In this document: positions 9,951 through 17,861 of the stretch, in pieces | How the letters are laid out: every line of letters starts with the position of its first letter | Numbering within the stretch: position 1 is the first letter of the stretch | Assembly: GCF_000026145.1 (NCBI RefSeq) | Contig: NC_009445.1 | Coordinates: 4,774,001-4,838,000, forward strand | Reading direction: 5' to 3' | DNA from: Bradyrhizobium sp. ORS 278 | GTDB taxonomy: Bacteria; Pseudomonadota; Alphaproteobacteria; Rhizobiales; Xanthobacteraceae | Length of the DNA: 64,000 bases | Notes under the pieces: model-generated | The model's database searches: none | The model's input: only the letters and a program-made list of their open reading frames with translations | What the model was told of the DNA's origin: nothing | Made by a program: the position numbers and the translations under genes

Positions 9951-10503
9951 CCAGTGGTGCCGGCGCGCACACCGAGCGGTCGCGAGCAAAAACGGGCGGC
10001 CGCACGAGCATGCGGCCGACCCGACGAGAGCCAAGGGCGAGGCGGCAAATCAGCTTCTCGTGATGCCCCGCGCTTCGCACCGGCATCTGCATCTCTCGTC
10101 CTAAGCATCGCACCGTGGATGGACGGGACAAGGCCGGCCATGACGACGTTCGAGACGGGCCGCATTCTCCACTGCCGCGACGCCCTGCAGCCGTCGATTT
10201 GATCGCTTATTGATGTTTTTTTGAAACGGATTTGACGACTTGGTACGATTTTCCTGATCTACTTCTCGGCGATTTTAATCAATTTTAGTTCCGAGCCGGC
10301 CTCATTCCGTCAGCCGGCAGCGACATTGACCATCGACGGCCAGACGCCAAGCCGTACGCATTCAGATTGCAGCCGGTCCAGCGTTGAAGTCTGGAGCGCG
10401 AACCACTTGTTCTGCCGGATGAGCCGTCTGACCGAGTTCTCGGGGCGACATCGCACCGCTCCAGTTGCTGATTATGAGAGTAAATATTGCAAAGGAGATT
10501 TCA
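9951..10503. other. Spacer with no convincing gene
   Basis: Between the TetR gene and the next small CDS. The first part is GC-rich and holds a repeat-like remnant near 10113-10147 (GTGGATGGACGGGAC...GGCCGGCCATGACG). From about 10200 to 10310 it becomes markedly AT-rich, which would suit a promoter for the downstream small gene. No coding signal was seen on either strand. Confidence 0.5.
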
Positions 10504-10788
10504 ATGCAGACCGCTGAAGATCCCTTACTATCCCCACACGCGCCGATTTTCGACATCCACCCGACCACTGGGATGCATTTCGAGGTGTTCTACTTCGACA
10601 AGGCGCCGAATGGCGCGCACAAGGATTGCGGCGGCTGGTTCTGGTGGCCGAGACGGCGCGGATTGCCGCCGGAAGGCCCCGCCACCGGCGCGTTTCCGAC
10701 CAGCTATGCGGCTTATCGCGATGCCATGATCGGAAGCGGCGTGCATTGGCGCGCCACCACCCGCACGCCCGCCGCGATCGGGGCCTGA
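10504..10788 (+). CDS. Hypothetical small protein (94 aa)
   Basis: Family not recognised. The start is supported by an AAGGAG ribosome binding site a few bases upstream of the ATG. The product is rich in aromatic residues (FDIHPTTGMHFEVFYFD, DCGGWFWWPRRRG), lacks a signal peptide or membrane segment and looks like a compact soluble protein. It lies between AT-rich sequence and a regulator gene in the same orientation, about 220 bases from the next ORF. Confidence 0.6.
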   Translation: MQTAEDPLLSPHAPIFDIHPTTGMHFEVFYFDKAPNGAHKDCGGWFWWPRRRGLPPEGPATGAFPTSYAAYRDAMIGSGVHWRATTRTPAAIGA

Positions 10789-11010
10789 GTGCTCCCCGCC
10801 GGATCGGCGGCCGCGCGACGTCCGATGCCGACGGCCTGCCACGGCGCTTGCTGGAAAGCATCATGCTCTCAACTGCGCCTGCGCTGGCGGGAGTCGGTTC
10901 TCCTCAGGTCCGGGAAACGATCGGTTCCGCGCACCGTCGCTGATCTTGGCTCTGCCACAAGGTCCCGCCGCCTTCGTGCTGCCGACAATAACCTATGTGA
11001 ACGAGGACCG

Positions 11011-11184
11011 ATGACGCTTTTCGACGTGGTTCGACTCGACACGATGGCTGCAACTCACGGACGCCTTTCAGAAGAACATCTATCGGCCGTACTAATTGCC
11101 AGTCTGTCCGCCGTCGCCTACGCTCCTCGCTGTAGGCGGCCGGTGCAAGCGCCGGGCAACGGATCGACCTGCACACTGCAATGA
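11011..11184 (+). CDS. Possible 57-aa leader ORF coupled to the downstream regulator
   Basis: A short frame beginning MTLFDVVRLDTMAATHGRLS with an ACGAGG sequence upstream of its ATG. Its TGA overlaps the ATG of the large regulator gene by four bases, the usual sign of translational coupling. No family was recognised, and the second half (AYAPRCRRPVQAPGNG) has low-complexity character, so it may be only a chance frame. Confidence 0.35.
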   Translation: MTLFDVVRLDTMAATHGRLSEEHLSAVLIASLSAVAYAPRCRRPVQAPGNGSTCTLQ

Positions 11185-14036
11185 GGCAGGCTCTGCAGAT
11201 GGCATGGCGACAGCCACCGGAGAATGAGCTCAGAGTAGCTTTCGGGAGCTTCGTCCTCGACCTCGAAAGCGGTTGTGTTCGTGACCAGCATGGCGAGATC
11301 AGGTTGCGGCGGAAAAGCTTCGGCGTTCTCTGTCACCTCGTGCGTCATGCGGGACGGCTCATCAGCAAGGACGAGATGATCGCGGCGGTTTGGCCGACCG
11401 CCAACGTCTCCGATGCGTCGCTGGCGCAATGTGTCAGCGAGGTTCGTCTGGCGCTGGGCGACGAGCAGCAACGCTTGATCCGCACCGTCGTCGGACGTGG
11501 CTATCGCTTCGATGCCGCAGTCACCGCACTGGCGGACGGCGGGCGCGTCGGATCCGCTGCGCCATCCCCACCGATCGAACCCCGTCTCTGTGCGCCCGCT
11601 CGGATGATCGCAGCCGACCAGGAACGGCCCGCAGACACCAGCAGAGCCATGTCCGGAAACGCGTCGATCGTCGGCCGCGACGATGAGCTCGAGTGGATGC
11701 TGCGACGCTGGCGCGAGGCGGCCGGTGGCGACGGACAAGTCGTGCTGCTGAGCGGCGAAGCGGGCATCGGGAAATCGCGCCTCATCCTCGAATTCCTGGC
11801 GCAGGCGGCGGCAGCGCCGGAGCAATGTCTGCATTACGTCTGCGCCGCCGGACGATCGGACAGCCCGCTTCATCCCGCCATTTGCGAAATCGAGACAGCC
11901 GCGCGCATCGCGAGCGAGGATGAGCTTCATGAGCGTATAGCGAAACTCGAGGCATTCCTGCAGGGCTTACCGATCGCGCCGGTGGATCGGTCGGCGCTCA
12001 CCTCGTTGCTGCGGCATGCGAACGACGGCACGGACGAACACGGATGGAGTCCACCTGAACGCCGCCAACGCGTGCTCGATGCGCTGCTGCGGCGGATCGA
12101 AGGGCAGTCTCTGGCTGCGCCTGCGATCGTGGTGGTCGAGGACATCCATTGGATTGATCCGACCAGCCTTGAGCTTTTGGATCGCCTCGTCGACCGCACC
12201 AAGCACCTCCGCCTCCTGATGGTGCTGACGTTCAGACCGGACATCGCGCCACCCTGGATCGGTCAGCACCACGTCAGCCTGCTGACCCTCAACCGGCTCA
12301 GTCCTCATGATATCAGCGAAATGATCGCAAGCATCTGCGAACGATCCGCAATCGCAGCCGAAGTCGTCAAGACCGTCATCGAGCGTTCCGCCGGTGTGCC
12401 TTTGTTCGTCGAAGAGCTCACGCAGGCCGCGTTGGATGGCGGCATCACGCTCGCGCGCGACATCCCCTCATCGCTGCAGGCCTCCCTGACGGTCCGGCTG
12501 GATCGCCTCGGCCCCGCCCTGCGGATTGCCCAGCTTGCCGCGATTGCGGGCGAAAGTTTTACCGCGCGACTGATTGCGGCGGTGGCCGATCTCGCGGCAG
12601 CCGAGCTCGAAGTCCTGCTCGCACCGTTGCTGGCGAGCGGCCTGATCCTGCCGCAACGGCCCAGGAACGAAGCCGCCTTCGCCTTCCGCCACGCGCTGCT
12701 GCGCGACGCCGTAGCCGCGACAATCCCGGCCGACGAGCGGCGCTCGCTGCATCTGCGGATCGCCACGGCGATGCTGCAGCAGATGCCGGTCCGGCCGTCC
12801 GCAGCACCTGAGGTCATCGCATCGCACTTTGCGATCGGCGGAGAACCGCACCGAGCGCTCCCGTGGTGGCGCCGCGCCGGCGAGGACGCGATGCGCAACG
12901 CCTCCTTCGAGGAAGCGCTCGTTCATTTCGGAAAGGCGATCGCCATCGCCGACGGCGGTGGGCCAGATAGCTCGGCTGCATCCTTGGCGTTGACCGAACG
13001 GCTCGCCCTGCAGGTCGCCTATGGTCAGACGCTGCTCTGGGCGCGCAGCACCGAGCAGGCCATCATGGCGTTCGCCCGCGCGCGCGAGCTTGCCGCGCGC
13101 ATCGACCAGGTGGCGGTACGCTTTGCCTCCTATTACGGTCTCTGGGCCGGCAACATGATGAACGCACGGCTGGGCGAAGCCCGCGCCGTCGGGAGCGATT
13201 TTGTCCGCGAGGCCGACGACGCCGGCACCGCAACGGAGATCGGCGTCGCGCACCGCACATTGGGGACGGCGTTCTGGTTCATGGGCGGCTTCGCGCAGGC
13301 GCACGACCATCTCCGCACCGCGGTCGACATGTACGATCCAGAACGTGATCGCGGCGCGCAAGCGCGTTTCAGCGTCGTGCCTGGACCGCCGGCCAAGGTC
13401 TGTCTTGCGCTTGCCAGCTTTGTCACGGGAGACGCTGCGCAAGCCACACGTCTCGCCCAGGAGGCGCTTGGGGACGCCGACCGCGCCGAACATGTCCCCA
13501 CTCAGACCTACGTCCTCACTCATGCGTTGATGCTCGATCTGATCGGCGGCGCGTCGGGTCGCGACGGGCTGTCGCGATTGCTGTTGCGGCTCTGCGCGGA
13601 CCATGCCTTGCCGCATCTCGACTATGCCCGCGTCCTCGACCTCGCTACCCGCTTCCGACGCGGCGACGGGGCGGATCTGCAGCACCCGATGCGGCTCGCC
13701 ATCGACAATCTCTGCCGCCACGGCCGTCGTCTGGGCATCCCCTGGTTCCTCGCCATCCTGGCCGAAATGGAAATGTCGGCCGGAGACCCGATGATTGCCC
13801 AGAGCACGATCGACAGGGCCGTCACCGAGGCGATGCGCTCCGAAGAGCGCTGGTACCTGTCGCAGATCCATCATCTGCAGAGCCGACTGCTGCTCAGCCG
13901 GGGCCAGCGCCCGGAAGCCGAGCAGGCTCACGCCAACGCGCTCGCCGTTGCAGCCAGTCAGCAGGCCGCCGCCTTTTCGCAACGCATCTCGCTCGCGGCC
14001 GACATCCCCGGCCTGCCCGACGGGCGACTCGTATGA
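11181..14036 (+). CDS. Winged-helix/ATPase transcriptional regulator with TPR-like C-terminal region
   Basis: A 951-aa multidomain regulator. Residues about 15-105 form an OmpR/PhoB-type winged helix (RVAFGSFVLDLESG... ending RTVVGRGYRFDA). An AAA/STAND-type ATPase follows, with Walker A GEAGIGKS near residue 190 and Walker B IVVVEDIHWID near 317. The C-terminal 400 residues are alanine-rich helical repeats, as in TPR-bearing regulators. There is no receiver or cyclase domain. An alternative ATG at 11199 has a better-placed purine-rich region. Signal and targets are unknown; such proteins usually respond to a ligand or partner protein bound by the repeat region. Confidence 0.85.
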   Translation: MRQALQMAWRQPPENELRVAFGSFVLDLESGCVRDQHGEIRLRRKSFGVLCHLVRHAGRLISKDEMIAAVWPTANVSDASLAQCVSEVRLALGDEQQRLIRTVVGRGYRFDAAVTALADGGRVGSAAPSPPIEPRLCAPARMIAADQERPADTSRAMSGNASIVGRDDELEWMLRRWREAAGGDGQVVLLSGEAGIGKSRLILEFLAQAAAAPEQCLHYVCAAGRSDSPLHPAICEIETAARIASEDELHERIAKLEAFLQGLPIAPVDRSALTSLLRHANDGTDEHGWSPPERRQRVLDALLRRIEGQSLAAPAIVVVEDIHWIDPTSLELLDRLVDRTKHLRLLMVLTFRPDIAPPWIGQHHVSLLTLNRLSPHDISEMIASICERSAIAAEVVKTVIERSAGVPLFVEELTQAALDGGITLARDIPSSLQASLTVRLDRLGPALRIAQLAAIAGESFTARLIAAVADLAAAELEVLLAPLLASGLILPQRPRNEAAFAFRHALLRDAVAATIPADERRSLHLRIATAMLQQMPVRPSAAPEVIASHFAIGGEPHRALPWWRRAGEDAMRNASFEEALVHFGKAIAIADGGGPDSSAASLALTERLALQVAYGQTLLWARSTEQAIMAFARARELAARIDQVAVRFASYYGLWAGNMMNARLGEARAVGSDFVREADDAGTATEIGVAHRTLGTAFWFMGGFAQAHDHLRTAVDMYDPERDRGAQARFSVVPGPPAKVCLALASFVTGDAAQATRLAQEALGDADRAEHVPTQTYVLTHALMLDLIGGASGRDGLSRLLLRLCADHALPHLDYARVLDLATRFRRGDGADLQHPMRLAIDNLCRHGRRLGIPWFLAILAEMEMSAGDPMIAQSTIDRAVTEAMRSEERWYLSQIHHLQSRLLLSRGQRPEAEQAHANALAVAASQQAAAFSQRISLAADIPGLPDGRLV

Positions 14037-14128
14037 GCGCCGCGTCTCCTCTGGCGCCTCTCGCGCGCGGCACGGTGCCTTACTTTTATCAAGTCCGTCA
14101 GACGGATCGTGGCGACTGCCTTCGAGGG

Positions 14129-14153
14129 ACGAAACAAATGCTTTCGTTTTTTT
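14129..14153 (+). terminator. Candidate rho-independent terminator
   Basis: ACGAAA and TTTCGT form a short stem around a seven-base loop, followed directly by a run of seven T. It lies about 90 bases after the large ATPase regulator. The stem is short, so this is only a candidate. Confidence 0.35.
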
Positions 14154-14290
14154 CGAATATGTGATTAAGTTCCGGCGTCCCGCCTCGGCTAGAGGGGCGC
14201 ATCGCGATCGTCACGAGACGCGGGGTGGGATGCGGTGGCCGCAGCCATGCTGCAGCGTGCCCTGGTGGCACGCCGACGAACAGCCGGTTG

Positions 14291-14545
14291 CGGACGTGAA
14301 GACGCGTGGTCCTGGCGCCCCGAAGCTGGCGCCAAGCCGTCCGGCGGTGATCCGGCGGCGACGGTGGCTAACAAGCCGGACACCGGGGAGAGCGCGTTAT
14401 AAGCGTGAAAACCATCGCGCGGGGAATGCCGGGTGTTCTCGGCTGAACCTGTGGTGACTGCCGCCTGCATTTTTTTCCGCAGGCGGGCCATGGGTGCGGC
14501 CAGCGCCCGGCATTCCCCGCGCCCTCTTCTTTGAAAAGGGCGGAA
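14291..14545 (+). repeat. Dispersed ~255-bp repeat, copy 1
   Basis: Shares extended blocks with 35174-35430 in the opposite orientation: GTGGTCCTGGC, CAAGCCGG, AAACCATCGCGCGGGGAA, GAACCTGTGGT, GCATTTTT plus CTCCGCA/TTCCGCA, and GGGCCATGGG. The 3' part is itself a long imperfect hairpin (GGGGAATGCCGGG against CCCGGCATTCCCC). It is noncoding on both strands. Confidence 0.7.
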
Positions 14546-14680
14546 CGGACTGGAGCGACCCGGGCGCATCTGCGCCGCGGGAACGCTCGGCGATGTCTCG
14601 TTCTAACTGAATTCGAATGCGCTGTTTGACTCCGTGAACGCCTCTTGGCACTCGTCGAGCGATGATGGGGGGCAACATCG

Positions 14681-14735
14681 TGGGCCTCGCCCCTTCGAGA
14701 CGGCCGCCTCTGGCGGCCTCCTCAGGGTGAGGAGG
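14681..14735 (-). repeat. Short palindromic intergenic repeat, copy A
   Basis: Runs TGGGCCTCGCCCCTTCGAGA through GGCCGCC/GGCGGCC to CCTCAGGGTGAGGAGGG. In reverse orientation it matches the element at 14893-14944 (CCTCATGGTGAGAAGC... GTCTCGAAACATGAGGCCCA). The core is a hairpin. Confidence 0.55.
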
Positions 14736-14892
14736 GAGTGTTGCCCCGCTCATCGTCCATGTGTAAACGGCGTGCTCGGAGCAAGACACGGGACAGACGC
14801 GCTCCTTGCGTATGCGTCGTCCTGTGTGTAGCGCCGCTCTCGGCGCCTGATCCTCTCCATGAGCACCCAGCTGACGCCGGTCTCGGAACCCG

Positions 14893-14944
14893 CCCCTCAT
14901 GGTGAGAAGCGCCGCTTGCGGCGCGTCTCGAAACATGAGGCCCA
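14893..14944 (+). repeat. Short palindromic intergenic repeat, copy B
   Basis: CCTCATGGTGAGAAG, then a GC hairpin (GCGCCGC TTGC GGCGC), then GTCTCGAAACATGAGGCCCA; the ends CCTCATG and CATGAGG are complementary. It is related to the inverted copy about 200 bases upstream and ends about 30 bases from the ccoG stop codon. Confidence 0.55.
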
Positions 14945-14973
14945 CGAACGCGCGTCCCGTCCAGCCCCTACTA

Positions 14974-16416
14974 TCAACTCGCCGGCACGAAGTGGTCGTG
15001 CTTGCTCACCGACGCTCCAGTCGCCGGATCCGTGATCCTCATCTCGATGTCGACCGGCGCAGCCGGCAGGCCCGCTCCCTTGGCCTCGATCGAGACGCGG
15101 ATCTCCCGCGTCTGGTCCTGGCCGACATCGATCACCATGCGGCCGTCAGCCTCACGCGCCTCGCCGGCGACGGTCACCTTCGCGTTCGGCAGGCCGACGA
15201 CATTGAGCACGAAGTCCCGCGCGCCGCGCTTGTTCAGGAGGCGCACCGTGTAGTCGTTGCGCACGCCACCGTCCGACAGCTGCACGAACAGCGGATTGCG
15301 CTCATGCAGGACGTTGATGCCCATCGTGCCGCGGGTTGCCAGCGTGTACAGCATGACGCCGCCGACGATGGCGATGAAGCTCGCATAGATGATCGTCCGC
15401 GGCCGGATGAGCCGATAGATCTCCGGCTTGCCCTCGCGGCGCCTGGCGACGTTGATGTCGGTGTCGTAGCCGATCAGGCCGGTCGGACGGCCGATCTGGG
15501 TCATCACGGAATCGCAAGCGTCGATACACAGGCTGCACTGGATGCAGCCGAGCTGGATGCCGTTGCGGATGTCGACGCCGGTCGGGCAGACGTTGACGCA
15601 TTGATGGCAGTCGACGCAGTCGCCCGCCGGCTCCCCCTGCAGCCGCGCCGCCTCGGCCTTCTTGACCGACATCCGCGGCTCCCCGCGGTCGCCCTTGTAG
15701 GTGACGTTGAGCGCCCATTCGTCGGTCAGCGCCGCCTGGATCCGCGGCCACGGACACATGTAAATGCAGACCTGCTCGCGGGCATGGCCGGCGAACAGAT
15801 AGGTCGTAGCCGTCAGAATACCGATCCAGAGATAGGCTGTGAACGGCGCGTGAAAGGTGGCGAGGTCCTTCACCAGGGTCGGCGCGTCGTCGAAATACAG
15901 TACCCAGGCGCCGCCGGTCCACCAGCCGATCATGATCCAGAGGAAGTGCTTGGTCGCGACCTTGCGGATGTGGCTGAAGGTCCAGCCGCGCTTGTCGCCG
16001 AGCATGCGCTCGCGCCGGTCACCTTCGACCCAGCGTTCGACCGCGTAGAACAGATCGGTCCAGACCGTCTGCGGGCAGAGATAGCCGCACCACAGCCGGC
16101 CCGCGAGGGCGTTCATCAGGAACAGCGTGACGGCCGCAAGAATCAGAAGGCCCGTGAAATAGTAGACCTCCTGCGGCCACAGCTCGATGAAGAAGAAGTA
16201 GAAACGGCGGTGCGGGAAATCGACCAGCACCGCCTGGTTCGGCATTCCCGGGCCGCGATCCCAGCGCACGAACGGCAGCAGATAGTAGATGCCGAGCGTG
16301 ATGCACAGTATCGTCCATTTGATCCGACGGAAACGGCCGTGCACGGCGGCGGGATAGACCTTGTCGCGCGCCTTGTAGAGCGGTCCGACAATGTAGGTTT
16401 CGCCCTGGTCGGCCAT
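14974..16416 (-). CDS. ccoG: Cytochrome c oxidase accessory protein CcoG (FixG/RdxA family)
   Basis: Membrane-bound 4Fe-4S protein of 480 aa needed for assembly of cbb3-type cytochrome oxidase, where it acts in copper handling. It has several membrane segments in the N-terminal half, a cytoplasmic ferredoxin domain with clusters CVDCHQCVNVCPTG and GCIQCSLCIDACD, and a C-terminal Ig-like domain (FixG_C) after a last membrane segment. ATG 16416 has AAGGGC upstream. In rhizobia this gene normally follows ccoNOQP and precedes ccoH/I/S; here it is followed upstream by a DUF2892 gene, so the rest of the cluster is not in this window. Confidence 0.95.
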   Translation of the reverse strand: MADQGETYIVGPLYKARDKVYPAAVHGRFRRIKWTILCITLGIYYLLPFVRWDRGPGMPNQAVLVDFPHRRFYFFFIELWPQEVYYFTGLLILAAVTLFLMNALAGRLWCGYLCPQTVWTDLFYAVERWVEGDRRERMLGDKRGWTFSHIRKVATKHFLWIMIGWWTGGAWVLYFDDAPTLVKDLATFHAPFTAYLWIGILTATTYLFAGHAREQVCIYMCPWPRIQAALTDEWALNVTYKGDRGEPRMSVKKAEAARLQGEPAGDCVDCHQCVNVCPTGVDIRNGIQLGCIQCSLCIDACDSVMTQIGRPTGLIGYDTDINVARRREGKPEIYRLIRPRTIIYASFIAIVGGVMLYTLATRGTMGINVLHERNPLFVQLSDGGVRNDYTVRLLNKRGARDFVLNVVGLPNAKVTVAGEAREADGRMVIDVGQDQTREIRVSIEAKGAGLPAAPVDIEMRITDPATGASVSKHDHFVPAS

Positions 16417-16459
16417 GATGCCCTTGCTTCGTCGTCATCTCGCCCCACCGCACTCCGGC

Positions 16460-16663
16460 TCAGGAGAACGCATTTCCGCTGCGCAAGCCCAGCTTCTTGA
16501 ACACGATCGCCGCCGGGCAGAAGCCGGTGAACGACGCCTGGATCATGTTGAGGCCGGCGAAGGCCGTCAGCAGGAACCAGTACGGACTGACATACCAGCC
16601 GAGCGCGAGGCTGAGCAGGACGACGAATCCTGCGAAGGTGAGAACTGCTTTATCGACGTTCAT
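16460..16663 (-). CDS. DUF2892 (YgaP-type) small membrane protein
   Basis: Inner-membrane protein of 67 aa with two hydrophobic helices and the family signature FTGFCPAAIVFKKLGL near the C-terminus, which carries one cysteine. I chose the ATG at 16663 because GGAG is well spaced upstream and family members begin MxxDKAVL; in-frame ATGs at 16668 (out of frame) and 16678 (five codons longer) are less likely. DUF2892 proteins are often linked to sulfur or persulfide handling. It is divergent from the RND pump genes. Confidence 0.85.
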   Translation of the reverse strand: MNVDKAVLTFAGFVVLLSLALGWYVSPYWFLLTAFAGLNMIQASFTGFCPAAIVFKKLGLRSGNAFS

Positions 16664-16824
16664 GGCATGGTTCTCCATGGATGGATTTGAGCGGAATCAA
16701 GCCCGAGGTGGGGCGTACGGCCGTCCCGCGGTTCCGGATTTTCGCAACGTCCCCGACGGGGCCACGCCACCCGTGCCAGCAGACTGAAAGTGCCGCCGAG
16801 CCCTTGAAGATATATTCGTAAATT

Positions 16825-16834
16825 CGTATATACG
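16825..16834. promoter_or_regulatory. AT-rich palindrome between DUF2892 gene and RND pump
   Basis: CGTATATACG is a perfect 10-bp palindrome, extended imperfectly to AATTCGTATATACGCAAT, with the direct repeat ATTCGTA just upstream at 16814-16828. It lies in the divergent spacer, 30-40 bases before the adaptor start, as an ArsR-type operator or promoter element might. No regulator gene is adjacent. Confidence 0.4.
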
Positions 16835-16865
16835 CAATAGATAGTTTCAAACGAGCGGGTAAGTG

Positions 16866-17861
16866 ATGCGCGGATTTTGGCTTCTGATCGCCGCCATGGC
16901 GTGGCAGATGACTTGGCAAACAATTGCGTCTCAAGCCGAAACGCTGACGGTGACCCCGCGTCAGGTCGCCGACGAGAAGGCGGTGTTCGCGACCGTGGAA
17001 AGCGTCAGCGTCGTTCCGGCGCGCGGTCGCATCGGCGGCACCATCGCGCAGCTTTCGGTGCGCGAAGGCGACCCGGTCAAGCGAGGCCAACCGATCGCCT
17101 TGATCGGCGACGAGAAGCTCGCGCTGCAGCTCAAGTCGCTCGACGCTCAGATCGAGGCGCTGCAGGCGCAGGCCAACCAGGCGCAGATCGACTTCACCCG
17201 CACCGAGGGTCTGGTCGAGCGCGGCACCCTGCCCCGCGTCAAGCTCGACGAGACGCGCACCGCGCTCAACGTCGCGGAGAATTCGCTGCGGGCCAAAACC
17301 GCCGAGCGCGCGGTGGTCAACCAGCAGATGAGCGAAGGCCAGGTGCTGGCGCCCGACGACGGTCGCGTGCTGAAGAAACTGGTGACGGTCGGCTCGGTGG
17401 TCCTGCCCGGCGATCCCGTAGTCACGGTGGCGCAGCAGAACTTCAAGCTGCGGCTGCGCGTGCCCGAGCGCCATGCGCTGTTCCTGAAGGCGGGCGACAA
17501 GATCCGTCTGGATGGCGCCGAGTTCGGCGAGAGCGGCGACAAATGGGGCGTGATCGACCTCGTCTATCCGCAGATCGAGGAAGGCCGCGTCGTCGCCGAC
17601 GCGATCGTCCCGGGCCTCGGCCAGTATTTCGTCGGCGACCGGCTGCGGGTATGGATCTCCGGCGGCCAGCGCGAGGCCTATGTCATCCCCTCCCGCTATG
17701 TCATCACCCGCTTCGGCATCGACACCGTCCAGCTGCAGCAGGGCGCGCAACAGGTGAGCGTGCCGGTGCAGCGCGGCCGCGCGCTGCCGAGCGCCGATCT
17801 TCCCGATGGACTTGAAATCCTGTCCGGCCTGCGCGCCGGCGACCAATTGGTGCAGCCGTGA
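16866..17861 (+). CDS. RND efflux periplasmic adaptor (membrane fusion protein)
   Basis: Periplasmic adaptor of 331 aa that links the RND permease to an outer-membrane channel. There is an N-terminal signal peptide (MRGFWLLIAAMAWQ... ASQA) with no lipobox. Then come the biotinyl-lipoyl halves (GGTIAQLSVREGDPVKRGQP and SEGQVLAPDDGRVLKKLVTVGSVV) flanking a short coiled-coil hairpin (residues about 85-130), then the beta-barrel. It overlaps the permease gene by four bases (GTGA). No outer-membrane factor gene is present here. Confidence 0.9.
   Translation: MRGFWLLIAAMAWQMTWQTIASQAETLTVTPRQVADEKAVFATVESVSVVPARGRIGGTIAQLSVREGDPVKRGQPIALIGDEKLALQLKSLDAQIEALQAQANQAQIDFTRTEGLVERGTLPRVKLDETRTALNVAENSLRAKTAERAVVNQQMSEGQVLAPDDGRVLKKLVTVGSVVLPGDPVVTVAQQNFKLRLRVPERHALFLKAGDKIRLDGAEFGESGDKWGVIDLVYPQIEEGRVVADAIVPGLGQYFVGDRLRVWISGGQREAYVIPSRYVITRFGIDTVQLQQGAQQVSVPVQRGRALPSADLPDGLEILSGLRAGDQLVQP

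Larger units (their letters stand above)
14037..14973. other. Repeat-rich spacer without genes
   Basis: About 940 bases between the ATPase regulator and ccoG with no credible CDS. It contains the candidate terminator, one copy of a roughly 255-bp dispersed repeat, and two oppositely oriented copies of a shorter palindromic repeat. Confidence 0.6.

Noticed and set aside
14291..14545. Long hairpin of the dispersed repeat as a riboswitch for ccoG
   Set aside because: It is over 400 bases from the ccoG 3' end, not its 5' end, and recurs elsewhere at an unrelated locus.
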